Of a DNA stretch of 64,000 bases, positions 25,298 to 34,625 are shown piece by piece; within the stretch, counting starts at the first letter, position 1, and every line of letters begins with the position of its first letter. Both the position numbers and the translations under genes were made by a program. The DNA is taken from the NCBI RefSeq assembly GCF_002210095.1, contig NZ_AQQR01000005.1, positions 62,001-126,000 on the forward strand, in the 5' to 3' direction. The notes under the pieces were generated by a model. That model saw only the letters and a program-made list of their open reading frames with translations. It did not search any database and was not told where the DNA came from. The DNA comes from Marinibacterium profundimaris (lineage in GTDB: Bacteria; Pseudomonadota; Alphaproteobacteria; Rhodobacterales; Rhodobacteraceae).

Positions 25298-26321
25298 CTC
25301 TGTCGCACTGATCCTGGCGCTGGCCGCGGCACCCGCGCTGGCCGAAGGCGGCAAGCTGGGCCTCGGCCGCCCGGCTCTGCCCGAAGAGGTCGCCGCCTGG
25401 AACGTCGACGTGCTGCCCGACGGCACGGGGCTGCCCGTGGGCTCCGGTTCGGTCGAGGATGGCGAGATGCTGTTTTCCGACAATTGCGCGGCCTGCCACG
25501 GCGAATTCGCCGAAGGCGTCGACAACTGGCCGGAACTGGCGGGCGGCGAGGATACGCTGGCCGACGCGGACCCGGTGAAGACCGTGGGCAGCTACTGGCC
25601 CTACCTGTCGACCACCTGGGATTACGTCCACCGGTCGATGCCCTACGGCAATGCGCAGAGCCTGACGACCGACGATGTCTACGCGATCGTGGCCTATATC
25701 CTCTATTCCAACTACCTGGTCGAAGACGATTTCGTCCTGACCAACGAGAATTTCCTCGACATCGAGATGCCCAATGCCGACGGCTTCATCGTCGATGACC
25801 GGGCCGAAACGGAATACCCGATGTGGCGGACCGAGCCCTGCATGGAAGACTGCAAGGACAGCGTCGAGATCACCATGCGCGCCACCGTGCTGGACGTGAC
25901 GCCCGAAGAGGAGGGCAGCACGGAAGAGGTGACCGAAGCCGCCGTGACCCAAGACACCTCGGAGCCCGAGGAAGTGGTCGAAGAAGTCGCCGTGATCGAT
26001 CCGGCGCTGGTCGAGGCGGGCGAGAAGGTCTTCAGGAAATGCGCCGCCTGCCACGAGATCGGCGAAGGCGCCCGGAACAAGTCCGGCCCACAGCTGAACG
26101 GCGTGGTCGGGCGGGTCATGGGTTCGGTCGAGGATTTCAAGTATTCCAAGGGCTTCGTCGCCGCCCATGACCAGGGCCGCACCTGGGACGAGGTCAGCAT
26201 CACCGAATATCTCGCCAAGCCGCGCGACTTCATGAAGGGGACGAAGATGGCCTTCGCCGGCCTGAAGAAGGAGGCCGACATGGCCGCGATCCTGGCCTAT
26301 CTCCAGGCCGCATCGGAGTGA
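25281..26321 (+). CDS. soxD: SoxD, diheme cytochrome c subunit
   Basis: The electron-accepting subunit of SoxCD. Signal peptide residues 1-21. Two heme sites: C69-A-A-C72-H73 in the N-terminal domain and C254-A-A-C257-H258 (KCAACHEIGEGARN) in a cytochrome c2-like C-terminal domain, joined by an acidic linker (about residues 210-245, rich in Glu and Val). The diheme form is that of Paracoccus. It overlaps soxC and is followed by the 22-bp inverted repeat at 26337-26396. Confidence 0.95.
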   Translation: MSKYRNSVALILALAAAPALAEGGKLGLGRPALPEEVAAWNVDVLPDGTGLPVGSGSVEDGEMLFSDNCAACHGEFAEGVDNWPELAGGEDTLADADPVKTVGSYWPYLSTTWDYVHRSMPYGNAQSLTTDDVYAIVAYILYSNYLVEDDFVLTNENFLDIEMPNADGFIVDDRAETEYPMWRTEPCMEDCKDSVEITMRATVLDVTPEEEGSTEEVTEAAVTQDTSEPEEVVEEVAVIDPALVEAGEKVFRKCAACHEIGEGARNKSGPQLNGVVGRVMGSVEDFKYSKGFVAAHDQGRTWDEVSITEYLAKPRDFMKGTKMAFAGLKKEADMAAILAYLQAASE

Positions 26322-26336
26322 TCCGGCGCGGCCCGG

Positions 26337-26396
26337 TCCCGGCGCGTCCCGTCCGGTGCGGGGCTCCCTGCCGCCACCGGACGGGACGCGCCGGGA
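26337..26396. repeat. Perfect 22-bp inverted repeat between soxD and the DUF302 gene
   Basis: Positions 26337-26358 (starting TCCCGGCGCG) are the exact reverse complement of 26375-26396, separated by a 16-base loop. The hairpin is extremely GC-rich and starts 15 bases after the soxD stop, with no T-run after it. It may be a transcript stabiliser, a processing site or a partial terminator that lowers expression of the DUF302 and hemA genes relative to soxCD. Confidence 0.85.
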
Positions 26397-26454
26397 CGCG
26401 GGAGAAGGTGGACATGACACCGCCCCGACAGGGGCATGAGGAGGGGGAAGACCA

Positions 26455-26880
26455 ATGAAACGGATGATTGCAGGGCTCATGATGCTCGCGGCGCCGGTGG
26501 CGGCGGAGGAGGCCGTCACCACGTCCTACGAAGGAAGCTTCGAAGACGCGACCTTTGCCGTCGAAAGCGCCATCGTGAACCAGGGGCTGGTGATCGACTA
26601 CGTCAGCCACGTGGGCGACATGCTGAACCGGACCGGTGCCGATGTCGGCAGCGACATCGAGATCTTCAAGGCCGCCGACATCTTCATCTTCTGCTCGGCC
26701 GTCGTCTCGCGCGAGGTGATGGAGGCCGACCCGATGAACATCGCGCATTGTCCCTACGGCATTTTCGTCGCCGAGGACGCGGACGGCGTGATGATCGGCC
26801 GGAGCACCTATCCGGTCGGCCCCATGGAGGCGGTCGCGGACCTGCTCGACACGATCATCGCGGATGCCGCCGGCCAATGA
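26455..26880 (+). CDS. DUF302-family protein with signal peptide
   Basis: A 141-residue DUF302 protein with a signal peptide (residues 1-18, ending PVAAEE), so probably periplasmic. The family core is visible in [19 protein letters not shown], then [16 protein letters not shown] and the [12 protein letters not shown] segment with two cysteines. It lies between soxD and hemA and overlaps the hemA start by 4 bases. Family function is unsettled; in this context a role in handling periplasmic sulfur or heme-protein maturation is possible but unproven. A cytoplasmic relative is at 12816-13202. Confidence 0.82.
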   Translation: MKRMIAGLMMLAAPVAAEEAVTTSYEGSFEDATFAVESAIVNQGLVIDYVSHVGDMLNRTGADVGSDIEIFKAADIFIFCSAVVSREVMEADPMNIAHCPYGIFVAEDADGVMIGRSTYPVGPMEAVADLLDTIIADAAGQ

Positions 26881-28106
26881 GTTTCGATTTCGACGGGTAT
26901 TTCGCCGGCGCGCTCGACCGGCTGAAGGCGGATGGCGATTACCGTGTCTTCGCCGATCTCCGGCGCCATCGCGGCGGGTTTCCCGCGGCGACCCAGCATG
27001 TCGCGGGACAGGAGCGGGACGTCACCATCTGGTGCTCGAACGACTACCTCGGCATGGGCCAGCACCCGGCGGTGCTGGAGGCGATGCATCGCGCGCTCGA
27101 CCGCTACGGCGCGGGGGCGGGCGGCACGCGGAACATCTCGGGCACCACCCATGAACACGTGCTGCTCGAGGCGGAGCTGGCCGACCTGCACGGCAAGGAG
27201 GCGGCGCTGTTGTTCACCTCCGGCTACGTGTCCAACTGGGCGGCTCTGGGGACGCTGGCGGCGAAGGTGCCGGGGATGGTGGTGCTGTCGGATGCGCTGA
27301 ACCACGCCTCGATGATCGAGGGGATCCGGCATTCCCGGGCCAAATGCCTTGTCTGGAAGCACAACGACCTCGCCGACCTGGAGGTCAAGCTGCAAACGCT
27401 GCCCGCCGATGTGCCGAAGATGATCGCCTTCGAGAGCGTCTATTCCATGGACGGCGACATCGCCCCCATCGCCGAAATCTGCGACCTGGCCGACCGCTAC
27501 GGTGCCATGACCTACCTGGACGAGGTTCACGCGGTGGGACTTTACGGTCCGCGCGGCGGCGGCATCGCGGAACGCCAGGGGCTGGCGCATCGGCTGACGG
27601 TGATCGAGGGCACGCTGGGCAAGGCCTATGGCGTGGTCGGCGGCTATATCGCGGCTTCGGCGGCGCTCTGCGATTTCATTCGCAGCTTCGCCAGCGGTTT
27701 CATCTTCACCACAGCGCTGCCGCCGGCAGTGGTGGCGGGGGCGCGGGCCTCGATCGCGCATCTGAAGGTAAGCGCGGCGGAGCGCGAGGCGCATCGGGCC
27801 GTGGTCGCAGAGGTGCGGGCGAGGCTCGATGTCATCGGTATCCCGCATCTGCCGAACCTCAGCCACATCATCCCCGTGATCGTCGGCGATCCGCTGAAGT
27901 GCCGCTATATCTCCGACCTGCTGCTGCGCGATCACGGGATCTATATCCAGCCGATCAACTATCCCACCGTACCCCGGGGGACCGAGCGGCTTCGGATCAC
28001 GCCGTCGCCGCTGCACGGGCCGAAGGAGGTGGAGGCGCTGGTGAATGCGCTGGGCGATCTCTGGGCGCAGTGTCAGCTGGCGCGGCTGCCGATGGCGGCG
28101 CAGTAG
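26877..28106 (+). CDS. hemA: 5-aminolevulinate synthase
   Basis: The PLP enzyme condensing glycine and succinyl-CoA to 5-aminolevulinate, the first step of heme and bacteriochlorophyll synthesis in alphaproteobacteria. The motifs include [47 protein letters not shown] with the PLP-binding aspartate, and [15 protein letters not shown] carrying the Schiff-base lysine. Length 409 matches HemA/HemT. The ATG overlaps the stop of the DUF302 gene, so it is translated from the sox transcript. It may be an extra isozyme that raises heme supply for SoxX, SoxA and SoxD when thiosulfate is present; the housekeeping copy would be elsewhere. Confidence 0.94.
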   Translation: MSFDFDGYFAGALDRLKADGDYRVFADLRRHRGGFPAATQHVAGQERDVTIWCSNDYLGMGQHPAVLEAMHRALDRYGAGAGGTRNISGTTHEHVLLEAELADLHGKEAALLFTSGYVSNWAALGTLAAKVPGMVVLSDALNHASMIEGIRHSRAKCLVWKHNDLADLEVKLQTLPADVPKMIAFESVYSMDGDIAPIAEICDLADRYGAMTYLDEVHAVGLYGPRGGGIAERQGLAHRLTVIEGTLGKAYGVVGGYIAASAALCDFIRSFASGFIFTTALPPAVVAGARASIAHLKVSAAEREAHRAVVAEVRARLDVIGIPHLPNLSHIIPVIVGDPLKCRYISDLLLRDHGIYIQPINYPTVPRGTERLRITPSPLHGPKEVEALVNALGDLWAQCQLARLPMAAQ

Positions 28107-28295
28107 GCCCGCCGGCCTGGCGGCAACCTGTGGCGACTGTATCCCTTGTGCTGCCGTTGGCTCCCGGAGCCGGCGCCCTCTGCACAGAGCGTCGGCAATG
28201 ACGACGGGCTTTCGTCCGACCACAGGGATACTGACCTGGCGCAAGACCCATCTCGGGGGCGACGCGCAGCGGCCACGTGCGGCCCTCGCGTCGGA

Positions 28296-31200
28296 TCATG
28301 CCCGCGGGAATTCCAGCCAGAAGGTAGAGCCTTCTCCGGGTGTGCTGTCCACGCCGATCGTGCCCTTCATCGCGCCGGTCATCATCCGCGAGATGTAGAG
28401 CCCAAGGCCCGTGCCCTTCTGTTTCTCCATCTCGGCGCGGCGGATCTGCTTGAACCGGTCAAAGATTGCCTCCTGCATGTCGGCGGGGATACCCGGGCCG
28501 GTGTCGATGACCTCGATCCGGATCATGTCCGCGCCGACCGGCCGGCTGCGGACCGTGATCGCGCTGCTGCGTTCCGAGAACTTCACCGCGTTCGACAGCA
28601 GGTTCGACATCACCTGCTGGAAGCGCACCGCGTCGACCTCGACCATGGCCCCATCGCAGCCCAGGTCGGCCACGGTCGTGATCTCGCGCTCGGTGGCGTA
28701 AGTGGCATTGGCCTCGATGCTCTCGCCGATCAGCGCATCAAGCTCCCGGCGTTCCAGCGCCATGTCCATCTTGCCCGAGGCCAGCTTTTCCATGTCGAGG
28801 ATGTCGTTGACCAGGTGGATCAGCTGCTCGCAATTGCGCGAGGCGATGTCCAGAAGGTGGGCCGGCTTGGTGTCCAGCTGATGCTTTGCCAGCGCCGTGA
28901 TCAGGCCGAGGGCGCCGCGGATGGCCGTCAGCGGCGTGCGCAATTCGTGGCTGACGGTCGAGATGAACTCGGTCTTCATCTGGTCGATCTGGCGCGCGGC
29001 GTCGATATCCTCGAAGCACTCGACCCACAGCCGCCGTTCCCCGTCGCTGGAGCGCACGAGAGCGATCGAGCTGCGCACCCAGACATGGTCGCCGTTGGGT
29101 CGGGCCATGCGCCACTCCCGCGTCGCCCCCTCGGAATCGCCGGCCAGACCCGCGGCCATGGTCTCGTCGATGATGCCGCGGTCCTCGGGGATGGCCAGCT
29201 CTTCGCGGAAGTTGGACAGCAATTGCGCCTCGTCGCGGCGGGCGAGGCGGCAGAGCGCCTCGTTCACGCGCGAGAACCGGCCGGTCTCGTCCAGCAGGGC
29301 GATGCCCACGGGCGCGCCGGCATGTGCGATACGGAAGGTTTCCAGGCTTTCCTGCAGCTCCGCTTCCGCGGTCTTCAGGGCGGTGATGTCCTGCTGCGTT
29401 CCGATCAGATGGCGCGACGGACGCCCGCTGTCCGTGCCGTTGGTGAAGACCGTCGCGTTGGAATGCAGCCAGCGCCACTGGCCGTCGCTGTGGCGCACAC
29501 GGATCTCGGTGTTGGACAGCGACGTCCTGCCCTCGATGCAATCCCTGTCGTTCTGCAGCATCCGTCCGAGGTCGTCGGGATGGACATGGGACATGAAGAT
29601 CGACTGCGGGTCCCGGTCCGAGGGATCCAGCCCCAGGATGTGCCACCAGGTGTCGTTCACGATCGAGGTATTCGTTTCCAGATCCACGTCGAAGACGCCG
29701 ATGCCGCTGCCGGCCAGCGCGGTGGTCCAGCGCCGGTTGATCACCTCCAGCGCGCGGGCCTGTTCATGCTGCAGGGTCACGTCGTCGCCCAGCACGCTGA
29801 AGCGCTGCGCGTTGTCCTGGTCCGTCCAGGCGGTGACGCGGACGTTGAACAGCCGCGATCCCCGGGCGCTGTCGATACGCAGGGTGCTGAACGTGTCGGG
29901 GCTGTCCTTGGCCGAGGGTTCTCCGGAGGCGAAGGCGGCCAGCCGGTCGGCGTCGAAGCCGGGCATGATGTCGTCGAGCCTGCGCCCCGACAAGCCCGTA
30001 GAAGTCTCCTCCGGGCTGAACAGGTTGGTGGCATAGGTATTGGCGCGGCGGATGACGCCGTCGCCATCCACCAGCAGGATGATCCCTTCCGAGGTGTCCA
30101 GCAGCGACTGCGACAGGCGCTCGCGGGCGGCGATGACGAGGGTCTGCGCCTGGACCTGGCGGGTCACCGCGTCTTCGCGGCGCACGTAGGACATGATCAG
30201 CGACCCCGAAAGGCCCGACACGACAAGCCCGATCCCGAGAAGCAGGAAGGGCAATTCGGTGCGGTGGCGCCGTTCGAAATCCGGCAGGCTTTCCCACACC
30301 AGGGTCCAGGGCACGCCGAGGGTCTCGATGGTCTGCACGGTGCGGAACCGCGGGTCGCGGTCGGACACGCGGGTTTCTTCGGGGGCGCCCGTGTCGTCAG
30401 GGTCGGCGGTAGAGAAGATCAGCGTTTCGCGGGCAGGTTCGGATCCGTCGTGGACGTACAGTTCGAAATCGACGCCCTGGCGCTGCGTCAGATCGCTCAG
30501 GAAGCGGTGCGAGACCAGCGGCGCATAGACCCAGCCCTCGATCGCGGCGCGCCGGTCCTCGGCGGTGGCAAGCGGGGCGCCCTCGGCGTAGATCGGCTTC
30601 ATGATGAGAAAGCCGGCGCTTTGGGTCTTGTCCTGGACCAGGGCGATCCGGTTGGTGATCGCGGCCTGCCCGGTTTCCGCCGATCGCGTTGCCGCCTGGT
30701 AGCGGCTGTCCTCGAAGGCGATGTTCAGGCCGACGGCCTCGCGGTTGGGCTCGACCGGCAATATGTACTTGATGACGAAGGTCTCTGGCCCTTCGCCCTT
30801 GATCTCGATCGCGCCGGCGCCGTCCTGCCGGGCCCGTTCGAGAAAAGCGTCCTCTTCGCCGGGAGGCACGTATTCGATCAGGCCCATGCCGTTGATGCCG
30901 GGCAGGTTCTCGGTCAGGCGGGCGGTGTCGAAGTAGTCCTCCCATTCCTCCAGCGTGACCCTGTCGGAGCCGCGGAACAGCGCCACGCCCGCGTCCAGAG
31001 CCTGTTCGTACTTGGCAAAGCGGAACTGCAGCGCGAAGAGGTTGTCGTCGGTCAGCTTGTTGAAATCCGAAACCGCCCGGTCGTGGTGGACGTTGGACAG
31101 CAGGACGTAGCTGTAGAAGCTGATGCCCAGCGGCAACACGACGCTCAGGACCGAGAGCGCGTTGAAGCCGCGCACGGTCGCATCGCGGAAGCGGATCGGC

Positions 31201-31793
31201 GCGGCGATGCCGGGGGCCAGAAGGGCCAGCGGCAGGAAGACGATCACGCCGAAGGTGTCGCCGAACCACCAGACCAGCCAGTTGTGGGCGGCATCTGGCA
31301 GCGCCACGACGCCAGTAAGCATCAGCGTGCCGGTGCCGATGCTGGCCGCCACAAGGCTGCAGAGCGGGCCGGCGATGATCATCGCGACGACAAGCTCGAT
31401 CCAGGTGCGCAGCTCCAGCAGGCGGCCGAATCGCATGATCAGCAGCGCCCGGGCCAGCACCGCCTGCAGGGTCGAGCCCGAGGCGATCGCGCCGGCCACC
31501 CAAACGGCCGGCCAGACGATCCCGTCGGAAGAGACGGCGCCGCCGATGTAGAGGTTCACCGCCAGCGAGCCGAGGAAGACGCCCGGCCAGACCGGCGCGC
31601 CGAACACCAGCAGCGCCGCGATGGCGATGCCGGAGGGTGGCCAGATGATGGTGGCGAAGCCCGGCGGCACGGCCAGCTGCAGGCCCAGAAGTCCGGCGGC
31701 GGCATTGACCAGCGCAAGGGTCAGAATGACGGCTCCGCGGGCGAGCCAGCTGCGCGGTTTGCCGGCACTCCGGCTGTCATCTGTGGCGTGCAT
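28296..31793 (-). CDS. MASE1/CHASE/PAS sensor histidine kinase
   Basis: An 1165-residue inner-membrane sensor kinase. Residues about 15-300 are a MASE1-type polytopic domain (IIWPPSGIAIAALLVFG). A periplasmic CHASE domain follows (about 330-540, with INGMGLIEYV and LNIAFEDSR), then another membrane span and three PAS-like domains (about 560-930, each with W-H-x-WR-type segments such as GQWRWLHSNAT). The HisKA motif STVSHELRTPLTAI has its His near 948, and the HATPase has N-box NLLSNAVKFSE, DTGPGIP and GTGLGLYIS. No receiver is attached. It is divergent from the CHASE2-pgs operon with a 279-base shared promoter region, so it may be the primary kinase for the response regulators there; this is inferred from position. 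Confidence 0.88.
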   Translation of the reverse strand: MHATDDSRSAGKPRSWLARGAVILTLALVNAAAGLLGLQLAVPPGFATIIWPPSGIAIAALLVFGAPVWPGVFLGSLAVNLYIGGAVSSDGIVWPAVWVAGAIASGSTLQAVLARALLIMRFGRLLELRTWIELVVAMIIAGPLCSLVAASIGTGTLMLTGVVALPDAAHNWLVWWFGDTFGVIVFLPLALLAPGIAAPIRFRDATVRGFNALSVLSVVLPLGISFYSYVLLSNVHHDRAVSDFNKLTDDNLFALQFRFAKYEQALDAGVALFRGSDRVTLEEWEDYFDTARLTENLPGINGMGLIEYVPPGEEDAFLERARQDGAGAIEIKGEGPETFVIKYILPVEPNREAVGLNIAFEDSRYQAATRSAETGQAAITNRIALVQDKTQSAGFLIMKPIYAEGAPLATAEDRRAAIEGWVYAPLVSHRFLSDLTQRQGVDFELYVHDGSEPARETLIFSTADPDDTGAPEETRVSDRDPRFRTVQTIETLGVPWTLVWESLPDFERRHRTELPFLLLGIGLVVSGLSGSLIMSYVRREDAVTRQVQAQTLVIAARERLSQSLLDTSEGIILLVDGDGVIRRANTYATNLFSPEETSTGLSGRRLDDIMPGFDADRLAAFASGEPSAKDSPDTFSTLRIDSARGSRLFNVRVTAWTDQDNAQRFSVLGDDVTLQHEQARALEVINRRWTTALAGSGIGVFDVDLETNTSIVNDTWWHILGLDPSDRDPQSIFMSHVHPDDLGRMLQNDRDCIEGRTSLSNTEIRVRHSDGQWRWLHSNATVFTNGTDSGRPSRHLIGTQQDITALKTAEAELQESLETFRIAHAGAPVGIALLDETGRFSRVNEALCRLARRDEAQLLSNFREELAIPEDRGIIDETMAAGLAGDSEGATREWRMARPNGDHVWVRSSIALVRSSDGERRLWVECFEDIDAARQIDQMKTEFISTVSHELRTPLTAIRGALGLITALAKHQLDTKPAHLLDIASRNCEQLIHLVNDILDMEKLASGKMDMALERRELDALIGESIEANATYATEREITTVADLGCDGAMVEVDAVRFQQVMSNLLSNAVKFSERSSAITVRSRPVGADMIRIEVIDTGPGIPADMQEAIFDRFKQIRRAEMEKQKGTGLGLYISRMMTGAMKGTIGVDSTPGEGSTFWLEFPRA

Positions 31794-31899
31794 TGCGGCG
31801 AGGGGGCCTTGTCAGTTGCCGGGCGGATGTCAAGCCGCAAAAGCTGCGGGCACTGATGCGGAAAACGGCCGACAGTCCGATTTCCGTAGCGTTTGATGT

Positions 31900-31928
31900 T
31901 TGACCCATTATCGGCTTTTTCGTAGATT
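31900..31928 (+). promoter_or_regulatory. Candidate sigma-70 promoter for the CHASE2-pgs operon
   Basis: TTGACC (31900-31905) and TAGATT (31923-31928) are separated by 17 bases in the AT-rich divergent region between the histidine kinase and the GTG at 32073. The match is 5 of 6 and 4 of 6 to consensus. The leader would be about 135 bases. Confidence 0.4.
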
Positions 31929-32072
31929 TGACAAGAATGTATAAGGGTTTGACGAGTGATTGGCTGCCGCGGAAAGCGAAGTCTTCCTGCGGCACGGGCT
32001 CATCGGGTGGCGAGGTTCAACGGTCGTGTCTGACCTCCTTCTTTTTCTGTCGTTCAGTGTCTGTGGCCAATC

Positions 32073-34625
32073 GTGATACATTGGGGCAGATTGTTTCGAG
32101 TTGCGGTAATCGCGCTTGCCCTGAGCCTCGTCCTGTCCCTGCCGGCGCTGCGCACCGCGATGGACATTGCCAATGGCTACGTGGCCGCCTGGCTCGTCCG
32201 GTGGGACGCCGTCTATGGCGAGGATGTCGTCGTCGTGACCCCAGCCGCGGGACGGCCCGAACCGGCCGAGGCAGAGCTGCGCCAATTGCTCGCGCGACTT
32301 GATGCAGCCGGGCCCGAGGCGATCGTCGTGGTGCCGGGCCAGGACGCCCGGACCATGCCACCGGCATCCTATGGCGAGACGCTGACCGCACCGGTCATGA
32401 CCGTCCTGTCCGAGCGGGACCGTCGCGCGACGGATCCGGAAGCCCCGCGCGACGGCATCGCGGTCCGTCCCGATCTCTCCCGCTGGTTCGGCCACCTTCG
32501 GCCGGCCGGGCCCGGGATGCTGCTGGCGGAAAGCGGGCGGCCCGCGTTCGAAACACTGGTGGCCGACGCGGACCAGGAGGCCTGGTGGATCGGCTACCTG
32601 CCCGAAGCCAACGGGCTGCCGGTCTTTTACTGGAACGACGTGCTCGACGGGCATATTCCCGCGGAATTCCTCTCGGACCGGATCGTGGTGGTCGGGATGG
32701 CGGCGCAGGACGGTGCCGCGCCGCCCGACCTGCGCTTTGCGCCGGTCTCGCAGCCGGTGCCCGCGGCGACCTACGTGGCCCAATCGCTCCAGGCGCTGCA
32801 AGACGGCCGCCTGCTGATGGCGCCCGGGACGCTCGCCAAGCGGGTCATCATCCTGCTGGCCGCGGTCCAGGCGGGGCTGATCCTGGTCCGGCTGCGCGAC
32901 CGGGCCGGGGCCTGGATCTACTGGGTGGCCACGGCCGGCATCGCGGGGCTCGCCGTGCTCTGTGCCCTGGCGGCGCAGGTCATGTTCCCGGTGACCGAGG
33001 CCCTGGTGGCATTTTCCATCGCCTGGTTCGCGCATCGTGTCGTGCTGGACGCCAACCGGCGGCGCCGGCAGCGACGGCAACTGCTGCGCGCGGACCTGGC
33101 CACGGCCGGCAGCCTGCGGTCCCGTGTGCTGTCCGGGTCCGACTGGACCCGCCGGGTTGAGGACAGCGCCGCCTCGATCGGGCTCACCGGCTACAGCTTC
33201 GTGCTGCATGACCGGCCCTGGCGGCAGCGCGTGGTGGCCTCGGGCGGTGCGATCCAGATGACGCCGCGCACCCGCCGGGCAGGCGCCCGCAATGGCGCAG
33301 GCGGCGAGGGCGGCACGGCGCTTCTGCCGCTGCCCTCCACCGATTTCGCCGATGCGCCCCCGGATGAGGAATTCTGGTGCGTGCGCCTGCGCGTCACCGG
33401 CGGCCGCAGGGGCAGCTGGATCATCCGCTGCCCCGAGGGGCTGCTGTCGGGCTCGGGGCGCCGCCGCGCGATGCTGATCGCCGCGGCCGAACGCCTGCTG
33501 AGCATGCATCCCGATGTCCCCGAACGGCAGCTGCGGCTGACGCTGGACGAGCAGATCGAAAACCGCACCCGGGTGCTGGCGCATGAGGCCGCCACGCTCG
33601 ACGCACTGATGCACATTTCCTCGACGGCGCTGGCGGTCTTTGACCTCGTCGGCAATTTTGTCCGTGAAAACGAGCAGATGCGCGAGATCGGGCGCCAGGG
33701 CGACATGGATTTCTCGAAGCTTTCGCTGGTCGAGACGGTCGCGATTTTGACAAAGATCGATGCGACAGTCGTCAGCATGATCTTCTCCGAGCTTCTGACA
33801 GACGGCGAAAGCCGCAGGCTCCTGACGCCGGGCCTGCAGACGCGCGGCTCCTACGTGCTGCGCCTGTCGCTCGATCTTGGCCGGGCCGACAGCGGCGAGA
33901 TGGAGGCGCTGGGCCCGATCGTGCTGTGCGAATTGCTGGACGTCACCGAAAGCGAACGGCTCGACCAGGCGCGGCGCAGCGTGGCGGAATTCTTCGACCA
34001 GCAGCTGCGCAACGATTTCGAGGCGATCGACCTGGTGTTCGAGATGCTCCGCGATCCCGCCCTCAGCGACACGATTCAGGCGCAGCTGCTGGACCGGATG
34101 AGCGCGATCATCACGCGGATGACCCGGCGGATGGAAACCTTCGACGGCGCGCTCTGGAGCCTGCCGGGGCAGGGCGGGAACGAAGTCGTCCCGCAGGAGC
34201 TGCGCCGGGCGCTGGACGAGGCCTGTGACAGCATGCTTCGCGAAGGCCGGTTCTTCGATGTCACGATCGACTATTCCCGCCCCGAGCTGCTGTCGCTGGT
34301 GCGGGCCGGCGCGGACGAACTGACCCCGGCTCTCCGCAACCTCGGCAAGCTCTGCGTCGCCGATGCCATGCGCGACAGCGTGGTCCGCGTCTCGGTGACC
34401 GAGACACCCGGCACGGTCGAGACCGCCTTCTCCTCGCGCGGGCCCGGCCTGCCGGCGGAACTGGTCGATGCCATCGCCAACGGTTCCGGCGCGCATCTGC
34501 CGAAAGAGCTGCAGGACATCGCGACCATCGCCAGCGAGGCCCGGCGCTGGGGCGGGGCGCTGTCGATCGAAACCGGGCTGGACGAGGGGATCACCTGCAA
34601 ACTGACGTTGGAAAAAGTACTATGA
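32073..34625 (+). CDS. CHASE2 sensor with degenerate kinase-like C-terminus
   Basis: An 850-residue membrane receptor. A leading span (about residues 8-25) is followed by an extracytoplasmic CHASE2-type domain (to about 250, with LSDRIVVVGMAAQDG and FAPVSQPVPAATYVAQSL), then three spans (about 255-335). The cytoplasmic part has a PAS-like region (about 500-620, HISSTALAVFDLVGNFVRENEQM). It ends in a helical pair and an ATPase-shaped fold (about 640-850) where the H-box histidine and the N, G1 and G2 boxes are not recognisable. It therefore looks like a pseudokinase. The start is GTG with no clear ribosome site. It overlaps the response regulator start by 4 bases and heads the polymer operon. 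Confidence 0.72.
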   Translation: MIHWGRLFRVAVIALALSLVLSLPALRTAMDIANGYVAAWLVRWDAVYGEDVVVVTPAAGRPEPAEAELRQLLARLDAAGPEAIVVVPGQDARTMPPASYGETLTAPVMTVLSERDRRATDPEAPRDGIAVRPDLSRWFGHLRPAGPGMLLAESGRPAFETLVADADQEAWWIGYLPEANGLPVFYWNDVLDGHIPAEFLSDRIVVVGMAAQDGAAPPDLRFAPVSQPVPAATYVAQSLQALQDGRLLMAPGTLAKRVIILLAAVQAGLILVRLRDRAGAWIYWVATAGIAGLAVLCALAAQVMFPVTEALVAFSIAWFAHRVVLDANRRRRQRRQLLRADLATAGSLRSRVLSGSDWTRRVEDSAASIGLTGYSFVLHDRPWRQRVVASGGAIQMTPRTRRAGARNGAGGEGGTALLPLPSTDFADAPPDEEFWCVRLRVTGGRRGSWIIRCPEGLLSGSGRRRAMLIAAAERLLSMHPDVPERQLRLTLDEQIENRTRVLAHEAATLDALMHISSTALAVFDLVGNFVRENEQMREIGRQGDMDFSKLSLVETVAILTKIDATVVSMIFSELLTDGESRRLLTPGLQTRGSYVLRLSLDLGRADSGEMEALGPIVLCELLDVTESERLDQARRSVAEFFDQQLRNDFEAIDLVFEMLRDPALSDTIQAQLLDRMSAIITRMTRRMETFDGALWSLPGQGGNEVVPQELRRALDEACDSMLREGRFFDVTIDYSRPELLSLVRAGADELTPALRNLGKLCVADAMRDSVVRVSVTETPGTVETAFSSRGPGLPAELVDAIANGSGAHLPKELQDIATIASEARRWGGALSIETGLDEGITCKLTLEKVL

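Noticed and set aside
28109-28123. CCGCC-GGCCT-GGCGG after hemA as an intrinsic terminator
   Set aside because: A five-base-pair stem without a T-run is expected by chance at this GC content.
28146-31856. A rightward open frame of 1236 codons opposite the histidine kinase
   Set aside because: It is rich in Arg, His, Gln and Gly with no domain, and mirrors a kinase whose H, N and G boxes are all intact. Long antisense frames are common in such GC-rich DNA.
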